Positions 27,426-36,524 of a stretch of 64,000 nt of DNA are shown here, piece after piece (positions within the stretch are counted from its first letter, which is position 1; each line of letters opens with the position of its first letter). A program made the position numbers and the translations under genes. Below the pieces are notes generated by a model. The model saw nothing but the letters and a program-made list of their open reading frames with translations. It made no database searches and was not told where the DNA came from. The stretch is taken from the NCBI RefSeq assembly GCF_010727325.1, contig NZ_AP022565.1:2728001-2792000 (forward strand). The letters run 5' to 3'. This DNA comes from Mycolicibacterium alvei (GTDB taxonomy: Bacteria > Actinomycetota > Actinomycetes > Mycobacteriales > Mycobacteriaceae).

Positions 27426-28619
27426 TCACCCGCCCGTTCCACCGGCGAGCAGACGTTGAGGTACCCGCCACGCCCGGGAAATGGGCACTTCCGCGTCTGC
27501 TCGCGGGGAAGAGGGGAGCTGCACGGCCTCGTAGTGGGCGATCAACTCGTCGCAGATGGCCGGCCAGGTGCGGCCGAGCACACTGCGCCGGGCCGCCACC
27601 GAATAGCGCGGTCGCTCGGCGATCAGATGTTCGACGGCCGCGGGCAGCGCCGAGCAGAATTCGTCCACCGGAAGCAGCAAGCCGGTGCGGTACGGCGCCA
27701 CCAGGTCCCGGGGCCCACCGGCGTCGGGAGCGATCACCGGCAGACCGGACGCCATCGCCTCCTGCACCGCCTGGCAGAACGTCTCGTGCTCACCGGGATG
27801 CACGAACACGTCCATGCTCGCGTAGGCAGCGGCCAGTTCCGTGCCGTGCAGTTCTCCGGTGAAAACCGCGGAGGGCAAGACGGTTTCGAGCTTGGCCCGG
27901 TCCACCCCGTCACCGACCACCACGAGCTGCAGGTCGTCGCGCTCGGCCAGCGCGGCAAGCCGTTCCACGTGCTTCTCCGGCGCCAACCGTCCGACGAAAC
28001 CGACGATCGGCCTACCGTCGGGCGACCATGACGCGCGCAACCTCTGATCGCGGGCCGACGGGGCGAACCCGGCGATGTCGACCCCGCGTCCCCACTTGAA
28101 CACGCGGGGAATGTGTTGGGCCTCCAGGTTTTCCATTGCCGAGGTGGATGGGGCCAGGGTGCGGTCGGCCTTGCCGTGCAGGCGCCGGGTCCAGGCCCAC
28201 GCCGCCCGGGACAGGACGCCGACGCCGTAGCTCTCGGTGAAACCGGCGACATCGGTCTGGAACACCGCCACCGTCGGCACCCCCAGGTGGCGGGCGGCGT
28301 GCACGCCACCCCAGCCGAGCAGGGCAGGTGAGGCGAGGTGCACGACGTCGGGGTCGAAGCCCCGCAGCACATTCACCATCCGGGGCCGCGGCACACCCAA
28401 CGGCAGCGAGGTGACCTTGGGAAACATTCGCGACGGCGCCCGGTGCACGCGCACACCGTCATGCACACGTTCGGCCGGCCGCTGACCGCGCGGGGTGTCC
28501 GGCGCGATGACGAGTACCTCGTGGCCGGTACGGCGGAGGTGCTCGATCACCCGAAGCACCGAGTTGGTGACGCCGTTGACATTCGGGAGGAAGGACTCGG
28601 CAACGATCGCAACGCGCAC
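27426..28619 (-). CDS. mgtA: GDP-mannose-dependent alpha-mannosyltransferase MgtA (GT4)
   Basis: GT-B glycosyltransferase of 397 residues, similar to Rv0557 (MgtA, once called PimB; about 378). It acts in glycolipid/lipomannan assembly at the inner membrane. N-terminal domain: [15 protein letters not shown] at about 9-23. C-terminal donor domain: [14 protein letters not shown] and the EX7E-type segment HEHETFCQ-like [20 protein letters not shown]. The start is GTG at 28619 with GGGAG upstream. The last about 25 residues are encoded by an intergenic-type hairpin (27440-27510), so the tail differs from the family. Confidence 0.88.
   Translation of the reverse strand: MRVAIVAESFLPNVNGVTNSVLRVIEHLRRTGHEVLVIAPDTPRGQRPAERVHDGVRVHRAPSRMFPKVTSLPLGVPRPRMVNVLRGFDPDVVHLASPALLGWGGVHAARHLGVPTVAVFQTDVAGFTESYGVGVLSRAAWAWTRRLHGKADRTLAPSTSAMENLEAQHIPRVFKWGRGVDIAGFAPSARDQRLRASWSPDGRPIVGFVGRLAPEKHVERLAALAERDDLQLVVVGDGVDRAKLETVLPSAVFTGELHGTELAAAYASMDVFVHPGEHETFCQAVQEAMASGLPVIAPDAGGPRDLVAPYRTGLLLPVDEFCSALPAAVEHLIAERPRYSVAARRSVLGRTWPAICDELIAHYEAVQLPSSPRADAEVPISRAWRVPQRLLAGGTGG
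27440..27510. repeat. Palindromic repeat embedded in the 3' end of mgtA
   Basis: CGGCGAGCAGACG (27443-27455) pairs with CGTCTGCTCGCGG (27494-27506), one mismatch, with additional inner pairing (GGTACCCG-type and CCCGGGAA). It is the same family as 25321-25390. The mgtA reading frame runs through it and stops at 27426. Confidence 0.75.
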
Positions 28620-28708
28620 ACCAGAATGCTCCCAGCGGCACCTGTCGCCCAGGTAGCGCCCGGGGATACGACACGCTAAAACCTGATGCCCGGGGCTAGT
28701 GTTGCGAC

Positions 28709-29401
28709 ATGCGATTGTCGCGCGTTGCTGCAGCAATGCTGGCCGTGCTGGCCTTGGGAGTTGCCGGATCCACCACCGGTTGCACCCGGTTGGTCGACGG
28801 CACCGCGCAGGCCAACGGCAGCAAGCCCGGCAGCGAGATCAGCCACGACGGCTGGGGTGTCCAGATCGGCTTTCCGGATGCGCCGGCCCGGATCGAGCTG
28901 TTCACCGAACCGCAGTGCCCGGCGTGTGCGCATCTGCAACACGAGTTCGGCGACGCCATCGCGTCCGCGGTCGGCCAGGGCCGGCTGGCCGTGACCTATC
29001 GGCCGCTGACCTTTCTCGATCAGGGGATCACCGAGTACTCGGCCAACGTGGCCAACGCGATGTTCCTGGCCGCCGGCCCGAACACCACGGGGACGGCGTT
29101 CCAGGCATTCGTGCAGGATCTCTGGGGCAATCAGCAGAGCGAGGGCTCACCGGGCCCGTCCGACGACGCCCTTGCCGCCATGGCCGCCGAGAGCGGGGTC
29201 GGCGCCGAGGAAACCGACAAGATCGCCGCCGGTGCGCAGGCCGTCGACTCCGAACAGCTCAACGAGGCCAACGCCGACCTGCTCGGCGAAACCCAGTACG
29301 AGGTGTCCACCCCGGCGGTCTACGACCTCGTCGGCGAGGAGGTCGTGGACACCAGCGACCCGGACTGGCTGGCCAAACTGCTTGCTACACCGAGGAGTTG
29401 A
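28709..29401 (+). CDS. Thioredoxin-fold (DsbA-like) lipoprotein
   Basis: Exported lipoprotein of 230 residues: hydrophobic leader and lipobox TTGC with C25. The mature domain is thioredoxin-like with redox motif C70-P-A-C73 ([10 protein letters not shown]) and a cis-Pro-type segment near [10 protein letters not shown] (about residue 200). It probably makes or exchanges disulfides in cell-envelope proteins such as the Cys-pair-containing Mce subunits; that link is inference. The ATG at 28709 is 90 bp from the divergent mgtA start. Its 3' end overlaps the convergent membrane-protein gene by 17 bp. Confidence 0.85.
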   Translation: MRLSRVAAAMLAVLALGVAGSTTGCTRLVDGTAQANGSKPGSEISHDGWGVQIGFPDAPARIELFTEPQCPACAHLQHEFGDAIASAVGQGRLAVTYRPLTFLDQGITEYSANVANAMFLAAGPNTTGTAFQAFVQDLWGNQQSEGSPGPSDDALAAMAAESGVGAEETDKIAAGAQAVDSEQLNEANADLLGETQYEVSTPAVYDLVGEEVVDTSDPDWLAKLLATPRS

Positions 29402-29909
29402 CGGTTGAGCTGAGCCGCCGCTGCAGGAAGGCCAGCAGTGCCAGCGCCGCGGCCGCCACCAGCCAGCCCACCACCGCGATCGATCCGGCGGGGATGATCG
29501 CCAGTGACGCGTTGCGGTCACGCACCCGGACCAGGTCCGGATTGTTCTTGTCGTACTCGACGTAGATCCGCATCCCGGCGTCGAGCTCGGAGGGATACAG
29601 CACCCCGAGTTCGGGCCGGTAGGTCACCCGGTCCGGCGTGACGAACTCGATGGTCGAGCGCCGCGGCCCGGCGCTGAGCACCTCGGCCGCCGCCACACCC
29701 ATGTTCTGCTCGATCTGCCGGTCGTTGCGCCACGCGCCCATCACCAACAGCCCCGACTGCAGCGTGACCAGGCAGGCGGCGATCACCACGCCGATCCGCA
29801 CCCGCCGGATGATCCGCTGCGAGCGCGTCTCCCCCGGTTCTCCGTACAGGTGCGGGATCAATGTCTGCGCCAGTGCCCGGAATCGCGCCGCGATCTGCGC
29901 GGGCCTCAC
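29385..29909 (-). CDS. Conserved membrane protein, DUF3592-like (Rv0556-like)
   Basis: A 174-residue protein with two membrane segments (about 38-60 and 145-165) flanking an extracytoplasmic beta-rich region ([18 protein letters not shown]). Position downstream of menD and size match Rv0556. The start is GTG at 29909, overlapping the menD stop by four bases (GTGA); the longer ORF runs back through menD in another frame. Function unknown. It is translationally coupled to menD and probably in its operon. Confidence 0.82.
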   Translation of the reverse strand: MRPAQIAARFRALAQTLIPHLYGEPGETRSQRIIRRVRIGVVIAACLVTLQSGLLVMGAWRNDRQIEQNMGVAAAEVLSAGPRRSTIEFVTPDRVTYRPELGVLYPSELDAGMRIYVEYDKNNPDLVRVRDRNASLAIIPAGSIAVVGWLVAAAALALLAFLQRRLSSTVNSSV

Positions 29910-31567
29910 AGGGCAGCCTTGATCGACGCGTGCAGGGCACGCAGCGATGAACGGTCGGCCTTCACCTCCAGCACCCGCATGCCGTCGAAGGGTTCGGCCA
30001 GCGCCGCGGCGAGCGCGCCGGCCTCTACCTGCCCGCACTCGACGTGATAGGCCCGGCACAACGCCGCGATGTCCACATCGTGCGGGGTACCGAACACCCG
30101 GGAGGACACGTCGGAGAACCGCGGATCACCCTGTTCGAGCAGCTCGAAGATGCCGCCACCGTTGTCGTTGGACACCACGATCGTCAGGTTCTGCGGAGCC
30201 GGTTCGGTGGGCCCGATCAGCAGACCCGAGCTGTCGTGCACGAAGGTCAGATCCCCGATCAGCGCGATGGTCCGACGCGGCCCGTTCCCGTCGCCCGCCC
30301 GGTCGTGCGCCAGCGCCGCGCCGATCGCGGTCGACACGGTGCCGTCGATACCGGCCACACCCCGGTTGGAACGCACCGTGACGCCTTCGGCGTTCAGCCC
30401 GACCAGGGCCGCGTCGCGCACCGGGTTGGATGCCCCGAGCACCAGTTGATCCCCCGGGCGCAGCGCATCGGCCACCACCGCGGCCACGTGCAGGCCGGTG
30501 GTCAGCGGGTGCGTCGCGAGTTGTTGACGCACCGCCGCCACGGCGTGCCGGTTGACCTCGGCGCAGCGGTGCAGCCAGGCCGGGTCCGGGGTGCCTGCGG
30601 TCACGGCCCGGGTGCCGGTGGCCATCGAGTTGCCGGAGACATCGGGCCAGCGCGGACCCGTCGTCAGCGCGTAGACCGGGACCGCCGGATCGGCCAGCAG
30701 CGCCGAGACCGGCCGGTGCAGGGTGGGCCGGCCCAGCATGATGACCTGCTTGGGGTGCACGAGGCGCAGCGCCAGCGGGTGCAGCGGGTTCTGCGGCCGG
30801 GGGGCGGTCGGCTCGGCCACCGTCGGCAGTCCGGCCAGGTCGGGATGCACGCCGGCGCCGTGCCCGGCGATCACCACCGTGTCCGGGGTGAGGTCGATGT
30901 CCAGCGGCTGGTCGAAGCTCACCGGCGGGGTGTAGGTCCAGGGTTTGCTGTCCGGGCGCCCCGCCGGGAACGATGTGTCCCCGTGCGCGTTGTCGGGGAC
31001 CAGCGGTTCGCGCAGCGGGATGTCGAACTGCACCGGGCCGGCGTTGGCGGTGCGGGATCCGGTGGCCGCCGCCAGCACCCGGCAGGTCGCCGAACGCCAC
31101 TGGGCGTTGAGCGAATCGAGTTGTTCCGGACGGTCTTCGGCCAGGCCGAGACTCACATTGGCCCGCACCTGGTTACCGAAATAACCCAACTGCTCGAAGG
31201 TCTGGTTGGCACCGGTGCCCAACATCTCATAGGGCCGGTTGGCACTCAGCACGATCAGCGGCACCCGGGCGTAATTGGCCTCGACGACCGCGGGCCCCAG
31301 ATTGGCGACCGCGGTGCCCGAGGTCATCGCGATGCAGACCGGGGACCGTTCGTTGGTGCCTCCCCCGACCGCCAGCCCGATCGCCAGGTAACCGGCCGTG
31401 CGCTCATCGATGCGGACGTGCAGCCGGATCCGGCCGGCGCGGTCGGCATCGGACAGCGCGAACGCCAGCGGGGCGTTACGCGAGCCCGGGCACAGCACGA
31501 CGTCGCGGACACCGCCGCGGATGAGTTCGTCGACGACTACGCGCGCCTGTGCCGTCGATGGGTTCAC
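29906..31567 (-). CDS. menD: MenD, SEPHCHC synthase
   Basis: ThDP-dependent 2-succinyl-5-enolpyruvyl-6-hydroxy-3-cyclohexene-1-carboxylate synthase, 553 residues like Rv0555 (about 554). It joins isochorismate with the succinic semialdehyde carbanion from 2-oxoglutarate, the first committed menaquinone step. Catalytic E55 is in [11 protein letters not shown]. The ThDP/Mg2+ segment runs from [12 protein letters not shown] to SNDNGGGIF, and [10 protein letters not shown] is the pyrimidine-domain motif. The ATG at 31567 is 16 bp after the bpoC stop, so bpoC-menD-membrane protein form one unit. Confidence 0.96.
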   Translation of the reverse strand: MNPSTAQARVVVDELIRGGVRDVVLCPGSRNAPLAFALSDADRAGRIRLHVRIDERTAGYLAIGLAVGGGTNERSPVCIAMTSGTAVANLGPAVVEANYARVPLIVLSANRPYEMLGTGANQTFEQLGYFGNQVRANVSLGLAEDRPEQLDSLNAQWRSATCRVLAAATGSRTANAGPVQFDIPLREPLVPDNAHGDTSFPAGRPDSKPWTYTPPVSFDQPLDIDLTPDTVVIAGHGAGVHPDLAGLPTVAEPTAPRPQNPLHPLALRLVHPKQVIMLGRPTLHRPVSALLADPAVPVYALTTGPRWPDVSGNSMATGTRAVTAGTPDPAWLHRCAEVNRHAVAAVRQQLATHPLTTGLHVAAVVADALRPGDQLVLGASNPVRDAALVGLNAEGVTVRSNRGVAGIDGTVSTAIGAALAHDRAGDGNGPRRTIALIGDLTFVHDSSGLLIGPTEPAPQNLTIVVSNDNGGGIFELLEQGDPRFSDVSSRVFGTPHDVDIAALCRAYHVECGQVEAGALAAALAEPFDGMRVLEVKADRSSLRALHASIKAAL

Positions 31568-31583
31568 CAGTCCACCTTATTCG

Positions 31584-32384
31584 TCAGTACTGGCCGGTCT
31601 GCCCGGTCTGCCCGGCCAGGAACTCGAGCAGTGTGGCGTTGACGACGTCGGGTTGCTCGATGAAGCCGAGGTGACCTGTGTCGGGGATCTCGACGTAGCG
31701 GGCCGTGGGAATCGCATCGGCCACCTCACGGCCCAGGTGCGGGGGCAGTACCACGTCATCGGCGAAACCGATGACCAGCACCGGAGTCGTGATGGCCTGG
31801 TACGCCGGCAGCCGGTTGCCCACCGGGGAGGCGTCGGACTGGGCGACCAGACCCGGGGTCTGCTTGGTGGGCCACATGGTGAACATCTCGCTCCAGTCGC
31901 GCACCAACACATCGTTGTTGAGCGTCTTGGGCGAGAAACTCTCCATCATCCGGAGCTTGGCGTCGAACGTCGGCGGCAACTGCACACCCGAGGCCGCAAG
32001 GTCACGCTCGGCGATGCGGAAGAACTCGCGCGCCCGGTCGTGGCGGCCGCGGGTGGCCATCAACACCGCCGATCGCACCAGGTCCGGACGGGCCAACATC
32101 AGCTCCTGCGCGATGAACGAACCCATCGACACACCCACGATGTGCGCCGGAGCGGCCCCGAGCTTCTCGATCAGCTCGGCGGTATCGGCCACCATCTGCT
32201 CGGTGCCGAACCCCTGGGCGTTCTCCGTCGCGCCGACCCCGCGATTGTCGAAGGTGATGACGCGGTAGCCGGCCCGCTGCAGCGCCGGGACCTGGTGCAG
32301 GTGCCAGGTGCGGCCGGCGCCTCCGCGACCGGCGATGAACAGCACCGGATCGCCCTTGCCTCGCTCCTCATATGCCAGATTCAC
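31584..32384 (-). CDS. bpoC: Alpha/beta hydrolase BpoC-like
   Basis: A 266-residue alpha/beta hydrolase closely resembling Rv0554 (BpoC), which was annotated as a non-heme bromoperoxidase. Oxyanion region AGRGGAGRTW (about 18-27), TFDNRGVGATE, nucleophile S86 in GVSMG, acid in GFADDVV, and catalytic His in DTGHLGF. The start is GTG at 32384 (VNLAYEERG). It precedes menD by 16 bp. In other bacteria a hydrolase at this position (MenH) acts on SEPHCHC; whether BpoC does is an inference from context only. Confidence 0.88.
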   Translation of the reverse strand: MNLAYEERGKGDPVLFIAGRGGAGRTWHLHQVPALQRAGYRVITFDNRGVGATENAQGFGTEQMVADTAELIEKLGAAPAHIVGVSMGSFIAQELMLARPDLVRSAVLMATRGRHDRAREFFRIAERDLAASGVQLPPTFDAKLRMMESFSPKTLNNDVLVRDWSEMFTMWPTKQTPGLVAQSDASPVGNRLPAYQAITTPVLVIGFADDVVLPPHLGREVADAIPTARYVEIPDTGHLGFIEQPDVVNATLLEFLAGQTGQTGQY

Positions 32385-32394
32385 CCGGCCGACG

Positions 32395-33135
32395 CTACTT
32401 GATGGCCGTCGACGCGCTGCGCCGCCCGCGCACCTTTCGGATCGCCTGATCCCACGCCAGCAGCACCCCGGCCTTGAGCGGTTCGGGCTTGATCATGTCC
32501 CGGCCCAGCAGCGCGGTGGCGCCGGCCTTGGTGACCGCGCTGGCCTTCGACAGGTGTCCGGAATCGAACGGCGGCTGCGGGTCGTACTCGATCATCAGCT
32601 GGATGGCCTTGGCCTTCGCCTCGCCGCCGATCTGGCCGGCCAGCCACATCGCCAGGTCGATCCCCGCCGACACGCCCGCCGCGGTGATCACCTTGCCGTC
32701 GGGGTCGGCGCGCACGATCCGCTGATCCCCCACCGGGGTGGCGCCCATCAGCTTCAACGCGCTGAGCACCGACCAGTGCGACGTGGCAGGTTTCCCGTCG
32801 AGCAGGCCCGCCGCGGCCAGCACCACCGAACCCGAGCACACCGACGCCGTCCAGGTCGTGCCCGGGTAGACCTGCCGCAGCCAGTCGAGGACCTTGTCGT
32901 CGCGCGCGGCCATGGTGGTGCCGGGTCCGCCGGGTACCAGCACCACATCGGGTGCCGGGGTTTCGTCGAAGCTGTGGGTGGCGCCCACCATCAGTACGCC
33001 GGAGTCGGCGGTGACGGGGCCCGGCTCGTGCCAGACGAACCGCACTTCGGTGTCGGGCAGGTTGCGCAGCACCTCGTAGGGTCCGATGAAGTCCAGTGCG
33101 GTGAAGCTCGGGTACAGGACGATGGCGATCTGCAT
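32395..33135 (-). CDS. DJ-1/PfpI family protein
   Basis: Class I glutamine-amidotransferase-like protein, 246 residues. Nucleophile elbow ASVCSGSVVLA with C100; VPGGPGT at about 67-73. It is similar to isonitrile hydratase and the N-terminal half of GlxA regulators, so it may be an amidase/hydratase or a chaperone-like protein. The ATG at 33135 has AGAGGAAAA upstream; the extension MRGKT is less likely. It follows the GlxA gene by 11 bp and is probably controlled by it. The 3' part (SKASAVTKAGATALLGRDM) is an extra C-terminal segment. Confidence 0.83.
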   Translation of the reverse strand: MQIAIVLYPSFTALDFIGPYEVLRNLPDTEVRFVWHEPGPVTADSGVLMVGATHSFDETPAPDVVLVPGGPGTTMAARDDKVLDWLRQVYPGTTWTASVCSGSVVLAAAGLLDGKPATSHWSVLSALKLMGATPVGDQRIVRADPDGKVITAAGVSAGIDLAMWLAGQIGGEAKAKAIQLMIEYDPQPPFDSGHLSKASAVTKAGATALLGRDMIKPEPLKAGVLLAWDQAIRKVRGRRSASTAIK

Positions 33136-33146
33136 GGTTTTTCCTC

Positions 33147-34115
33147 TCACGCGAACGTTCTTCGATATTGGTCGGGCGAAATACCCAGGCGTCGAACGAA
33201 ATTGCGCCGCATGGTCTCGGCGGTGCCGAACCCGCAGCGGGCGGCGATGACGATGACGGTGTCGTCGGATTCCTCGAGCTGGCGGCGGGCGGCGTCGGTG
33301 CGGATGCGCTCCACGTAGGCACCGGGCGCCTCACCGACCTCGTCGGTGAACACCCGGGTGAAGTGCCGGGGGCTCATCGCCGCGCGCCGGGCGAGCTCGG
33401 AAATGCTGTGCATCCCACCGGGTTCGGACTCGATGGATTCCTGCACGACGCGGATCGGGGCGCGTTTGGCCCGCGGCATCCAGACCGGGGCGGCGAACTG
33501 GGTCTGACCGCCGGGTCGGCGCAGATAGAGCACCAGGTAGCGCGCCACCGTCTGGGCGACGTCGGTGCCGTAGTCGTCTTCGACCAGCGACAGGGCGAGG
33601 TCGATGCCTGCGGTCACCCCGGCCGCCGTCCATACCCGCTCGGAGCTTCGTACGAAGATCGGCTCGGGATCGACTGCCACCTCGGGGAATTCGTCGGCCA
33701 TTCGACGGGCCGAGGACCAGTGGGTGGTGGCGGCGCAACCGTCGAGCAGCCCGGCCTGGGCGGCCAGGAATGCGCCGGTGCAGACGCTGACGACGCGCCG
33801 CGCGTGGTGCGCGGCGATCCTGATCCAGTCGATGACCGCCGGGTTGGCCCGGGCGGCATCGGCACCGATTCCGCCGGGGATGACGATGGTGTCGATCGGA
33901 ACGTGGGGGTCGGGTAGTGGTGCGGCGACGAACTCCAACCCGGTGAGCGTGGTGACGGGCTGACCGTCCACCGAGGCCACCGTGACGGCATAGCCGTCGC
34001 CGGATCTGCCCTGGCCGACCAGGGCCAGCGTGGCGGTGGAGAACACGTCGAAGGGCCCCACCAGGTCCAATGCCTGCACCCCGGCGTAGCCCAGGATCAC
34101 CACCGATCGCGTCAC
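33147..34115 (-). CDS. GlxA-type AraC-family transcriptional regulator
   Basis: A 322-residue regulator: N-terminal DJ-1/PfpI-like ligand domain (about 1-190, with VVSVCTGAFLAAQAG) and a C-terminal pair of AraC helix-turn-helix motifs (ISELARRAAMSPRHFTRVF, and VIVIAARCGFGTAETMRRNF). The start is GTG at 34115 (VTRSVVILGYAG). It forms an operon with the downstream DJ-1 gene. A perfect 6-bp-arm palindrome 26 bp upstream (34141-34156) is a candidate autoregulatory site. The ligand is unknown; GlxA relatives respond to small amides, amino acids or betaine-like compounds. Confidence 0.87.
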   Translation of the reverse strand: MTRSVVILGYAGVQALDLVGPFDVFSTATLALVGQGRSGDGYAVTVASVDGQPVTTLTGLEFVAAPLPDPHVPIDTIVIPGGIGADAARANPAVIDWIRIAAHHARRVVSVCTGAFLAAQAGLLDGCAATTHWSSARRMADEFPEVAVDPEPIFVRSSERVWTAAGVTAGIDLALSLVEDDYGTDVAQTVARYLVLYLRRPGGQTQFAAPVWMPRAKRAPIRVVQESIESEPGGMHSISELARRAAMSPRHFTRVFTDEVGEAPGAYVERIRTDAARRQLEESDDTVIVIAARCGFGTAETMRRNFVRRLGISPDQYRRTFA

Positions 34116-34140
34116 GTCTTCAGTGTTCGCGACGCCGGCG

Positions 34141-34156
34141 ATGGCGTCTACGCCAT
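34141..34156. promoter_or_regulatory. Palindrome upstream of the GlxA regulator
   Basis: ATGGCG-TCTA-CGCCAT, perfect 6-bp arms with a 4-bp spacer, in the 67-bp gap between the LLM gene end and the GlxA start. Position fits an operator; the assignment is speculative. Confidence 0.35.
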
Positions 34157-34182
34157 GTACCCCACATATCAGGACATCTGCG

Positions 34183-35328
34183 TCAGAGCTTCTTGATCCC
34201 GCGCACCACCCGGTAGAACGACGACAACGTCGCCGCCCCACGCCGCAGACTGCGCTGCATCAGGCCGCCGTTGGTCAGCACCAGGTGACGCACACCGCAG
34301 TCCCGCCACTCCGCGACCCGGTCCAGAACCTCGTCAGGCGTACCGACCAGCCCCATGTCCCGCATCAGGTCCGGCGTGATGCCTTTGATGTGCGACAGCG
34401 CGGTCTGTTCGTCCCAGTCCTGGGGCAGGATGTCCTGCCCGCCGGAGAAACCCACCCCGAGCGGATGCTGGGCGCCACGCTGCGCAAAGTACTCATCGGA
34501 GGCACTGAGGCAACCCGCCTTCATCACCTCGGATTCCAGGGCATCGTCGACCTCGGCGCGGGTACGCGCCGTCACCACCATCACCAGCAGCGCCGGGGTG
34601 ATCGCCATGGGATCGCGACCCGCGTCGGAGGCGGCGCCGCGCACGACATCCAACCGGTGCGCATAGTCCTGCGGCGAATGCGGAAATGCCGGAAAGAACC
34701 CGTCGCCGTAGCGCCCGGCGATACGCAACATCCTGGGTCCGTGCGCAGCGACCCAGACCGGCGGAAACCTGCCCCGATAAGGCGGCAGATCGAAGATGGC
34801 GTTGCGCAGCGGGAAGAACGGTGAATCACGATTGACCAGTTCACCTTTGGAATCCCACAGCGCCTTGATGGTCGCCATCGCCTCTTCGAAACGGGCCACC
34901 GGCTTCTCCCAGTCGACCCCGTAGGGTTCGTTGCCCTCACGTTCACCGGGGCCGATACCGAAGATGAAGCGCCCCTTGGTCAGCAGCTGCATCGTTGCCG
35001 CGGCCTGCGCGCTGACGGCCGGGTTGCGGCGGCCGGCATCGGTGACACAGATGCCGAGCGGCAGCCGCGCCAGACGATTGCGCGCCGCGATCTTCCCCAG
35101 CATCGTCCACGGCTCCATGCAGGCATCGACCGAAGGAACCAGTTTCGCTGCGGCGCAATACTTCTCCTGCCACAACGCCCGCGGGAATATCGCGTTGAGA
35201 TGATCCGGCACCCAGAAGGAATCCATGCCGGACCCGACGGCGGCCAGATACCCGGCGCGGGTGAAGGAATCTGCCGACGGCCGTCCCGCGGTGATCAGGT
35301 CCAGCAGGCCGACCTGCAATCCACCCAT
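34183..35328 (-). CDS. LLM-class F420-dependent oxidoreductase, phthiodiolone ketoreductase-like (paralogue 1)
   Basis: A 381-residue TIM-barrel luciferase-like enzyme. It strongly resembles Rv2951c, the F420-dependent phthiodiolone ketoreductase: SFWVPDHLNAIFPR (about 37-50), VDACMEPWTMLG, VTDAGRRNPAVSAQAAAT, GIGPGEREGNEPYGV and LPPYRGRFPPVWVAAHGPRMLR. The natural substrate is not deducible: true DIM synthesis genes are absent here. It lies 5 bp after its tandem paralogue. An ATG at 35328 gives the family-like N-terminus (MGGLQVG). Confidence 0.9.
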   Translation of the reverse strand: MGGLQVGLLDLITAGRPSADSFTRAGYLAAVGSGMDSFWVPDHLNAIFPRALWQEKYCAAAKLVPSVDACMEPWTMLGKIAARNRLARLPLGICVTDAGRRNPAVSAQAAATMQLLTKGRFIFGIGPGEREGNEPYGVDWEKPVARFEEAMATIKALWDSKGELVNRDSPFFPLRNAIFDLPPYRGRFPPVWVAAHGPRMLRIAGRYGDGFFPAFPHSPQDYAHRLDVVRGAASDAGRDPMAITPALLVMVVTARTRAEVDDALESEVMKAGCLSASDEYFAQRGAQHPLGVGFSGGQDILPQDWDEQTALSHIKGITPDLMRDMGLVGTPDEVLDRVAEWRDCGVRHLVLTNGGLMQRSLRRGAATLSSFYRVVRGIKKL

Positions 35329-35333
35329 CCGGA

Positions 35334-36479
35334 TCAGAGCTTCTTGAGCTTGCTGACGGCCTGGTTGAACTGCAACTGCGACGCCAACCCCTTGCGCAGA
35401 CTCCGCTGCACCGGACCCACGTTGGCCAACACCAGGTACCGGACACCGTTGTCACGCCACTCAATCGCCTGTTCGACGATCTCGGCCGGTGTCCCGCAGA
35501 AGTACATCTCGCGCAGCAACGACCGCGGAATCGCCTTGATGTAGGACAGCGCGGTCTGTTCGTCCCAGTCCTGCGGCAGGATGTCCTGCGCGCCCGAGAA
35601 ACCTACACCGAGCGGGTGCTGCGCGCCGTGGCGGGCATAGAAATCATCGGGCGCGTTCAACGCACCGGCCTTGACGACCGCGGAATCCAGCGCCTCGTCA
35701 AGGTCGTCGGGAGTGCGCCCCGGCACGACCATCATCCAGAGGGCGGGGGTGATGGCCATCGGATCGCGCCCGGCATCGGAGGCCGCCGACCGCACGACGT
35801 CGAGACGCCGGGCGTACTCCTGCGGCGCATGGGGGAATGCGGGAAAGAACCCGTCGGCGTATCGGCCGGTGGCCCGCAGCATCCGTGGACCGTGCGCGGC
35901 GATCCAGATCTCGGGCCACCGCCCGCGGTACGGGGGCAGGTCGAAGATCGCGTTGCGCAGCGGGAAGTACGGTGAATCACGGTTGACCAGCTCACCTTTG
36001 GAATCCCACAACGCCCGAATCGTGGCCATCGCCTCTTCGAACCGGGCCACCGGCTTGTCCCAGTCGACCCCGTAGGGTTCGTTGCCCTCACGCTCCCCGG
36101 TGCCGACACCGAGGATGAACCGGCCCTTCGTCAGCAGGTTCATCGTCGCGGCGGCCTGCGCGGTGACGGCGGGGTTGCGCCGGCCCGTATCGGTTACCGA
36201 CACACCCAGCGTGCGCCGGCCGACCCGATTGCGGGCAGCGAGAACACCCAGCATCGTCCACGGCTCCAGGTACGCATCGGCCGACGGCAGCATCCTGGCG
36301 CCGCCGCAGAACTTGGGCTGCCACAACGATCGGGGGAACAGCGCGTTGAGGTGGTCGGGCACCCAGAGCGAGTCCACCCGCCCGGCCACCGCACTCAGGT
36401 AATTGGCCCTGGTGAACGTGTCCACGGTGGGACGTGCGGCGATCAGGGGGTCCGTGATGCCGACCCGAAATCGAGTCAT
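35334..36479 (-). CDS. LLM-class F420-dependent oxidoreductase, phthiodiolone ketoreductase-like (paralogue 2)
   Basis: A 381-residue close paralogue of the next gene, with the same landmarks (SLWVPDHLNALFPR, YLEPWTMLG, VTDTGRRNPAVTAQAAAT, GVGTGEREGNEPYGV, LPPYRGRWPEIWIAAHGPRMLRATGRYADG). In the last segment it is even closer to Rv2951c than paralogue 1. It is separated from paralogue 1 by 5 bp and starts 45 bp after the menC stop. No Shine-Dalgarno is obvious before the ATG at 36479, so a leaderless or coupled start is possible. The pair looks like a local duplication. Confidence 0.9.
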   Translation of the reverse strand: MTRFRVGITDPLIAARPTVDTFTRANYLSAVAGRVDSLWVPDHLNALFPRSLWQPKFCGGARMLPSADAYLEPWTMLGVLAARNRVGRRTLGVSVTDTGRRNPAVTAQAAATMNLLTKGRFILGVGTGEREGNEPYGVDWDKPVARFEEAMATIRALWDSKGELVNRDSPYFPLRNAIFDLPPYRGRWPEIWIAAHGPRMLRATGRYADGFFPAFPHAPQEYARRLDVVRSAASDAGRDPMAITPALWMMVVPGRTPDDLDEALDSAVVKAGALNAPDDFYARHGAQHPLGVGFSGAQDILPQDWDEQTALSYIKAIPRSLLREMYFCGTPAEIVEQAIEWRDNGVRYLVLANVGPVQRSLRKGLASQLQFNQAVSKLKKL

Positions 36480-36524
36480 TCAACGAGTGTCGGACGCCCG
36501 GACCGATTTGCTTAGAGTAGGGAG

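Noticed and set aside
30044..31642. A 532-residue plus-strand ORF opposite menD
   Set aside because: Composition is Arg/His/Gly/Val-rich without motifs, while menD on the minus strand is fully conserved.
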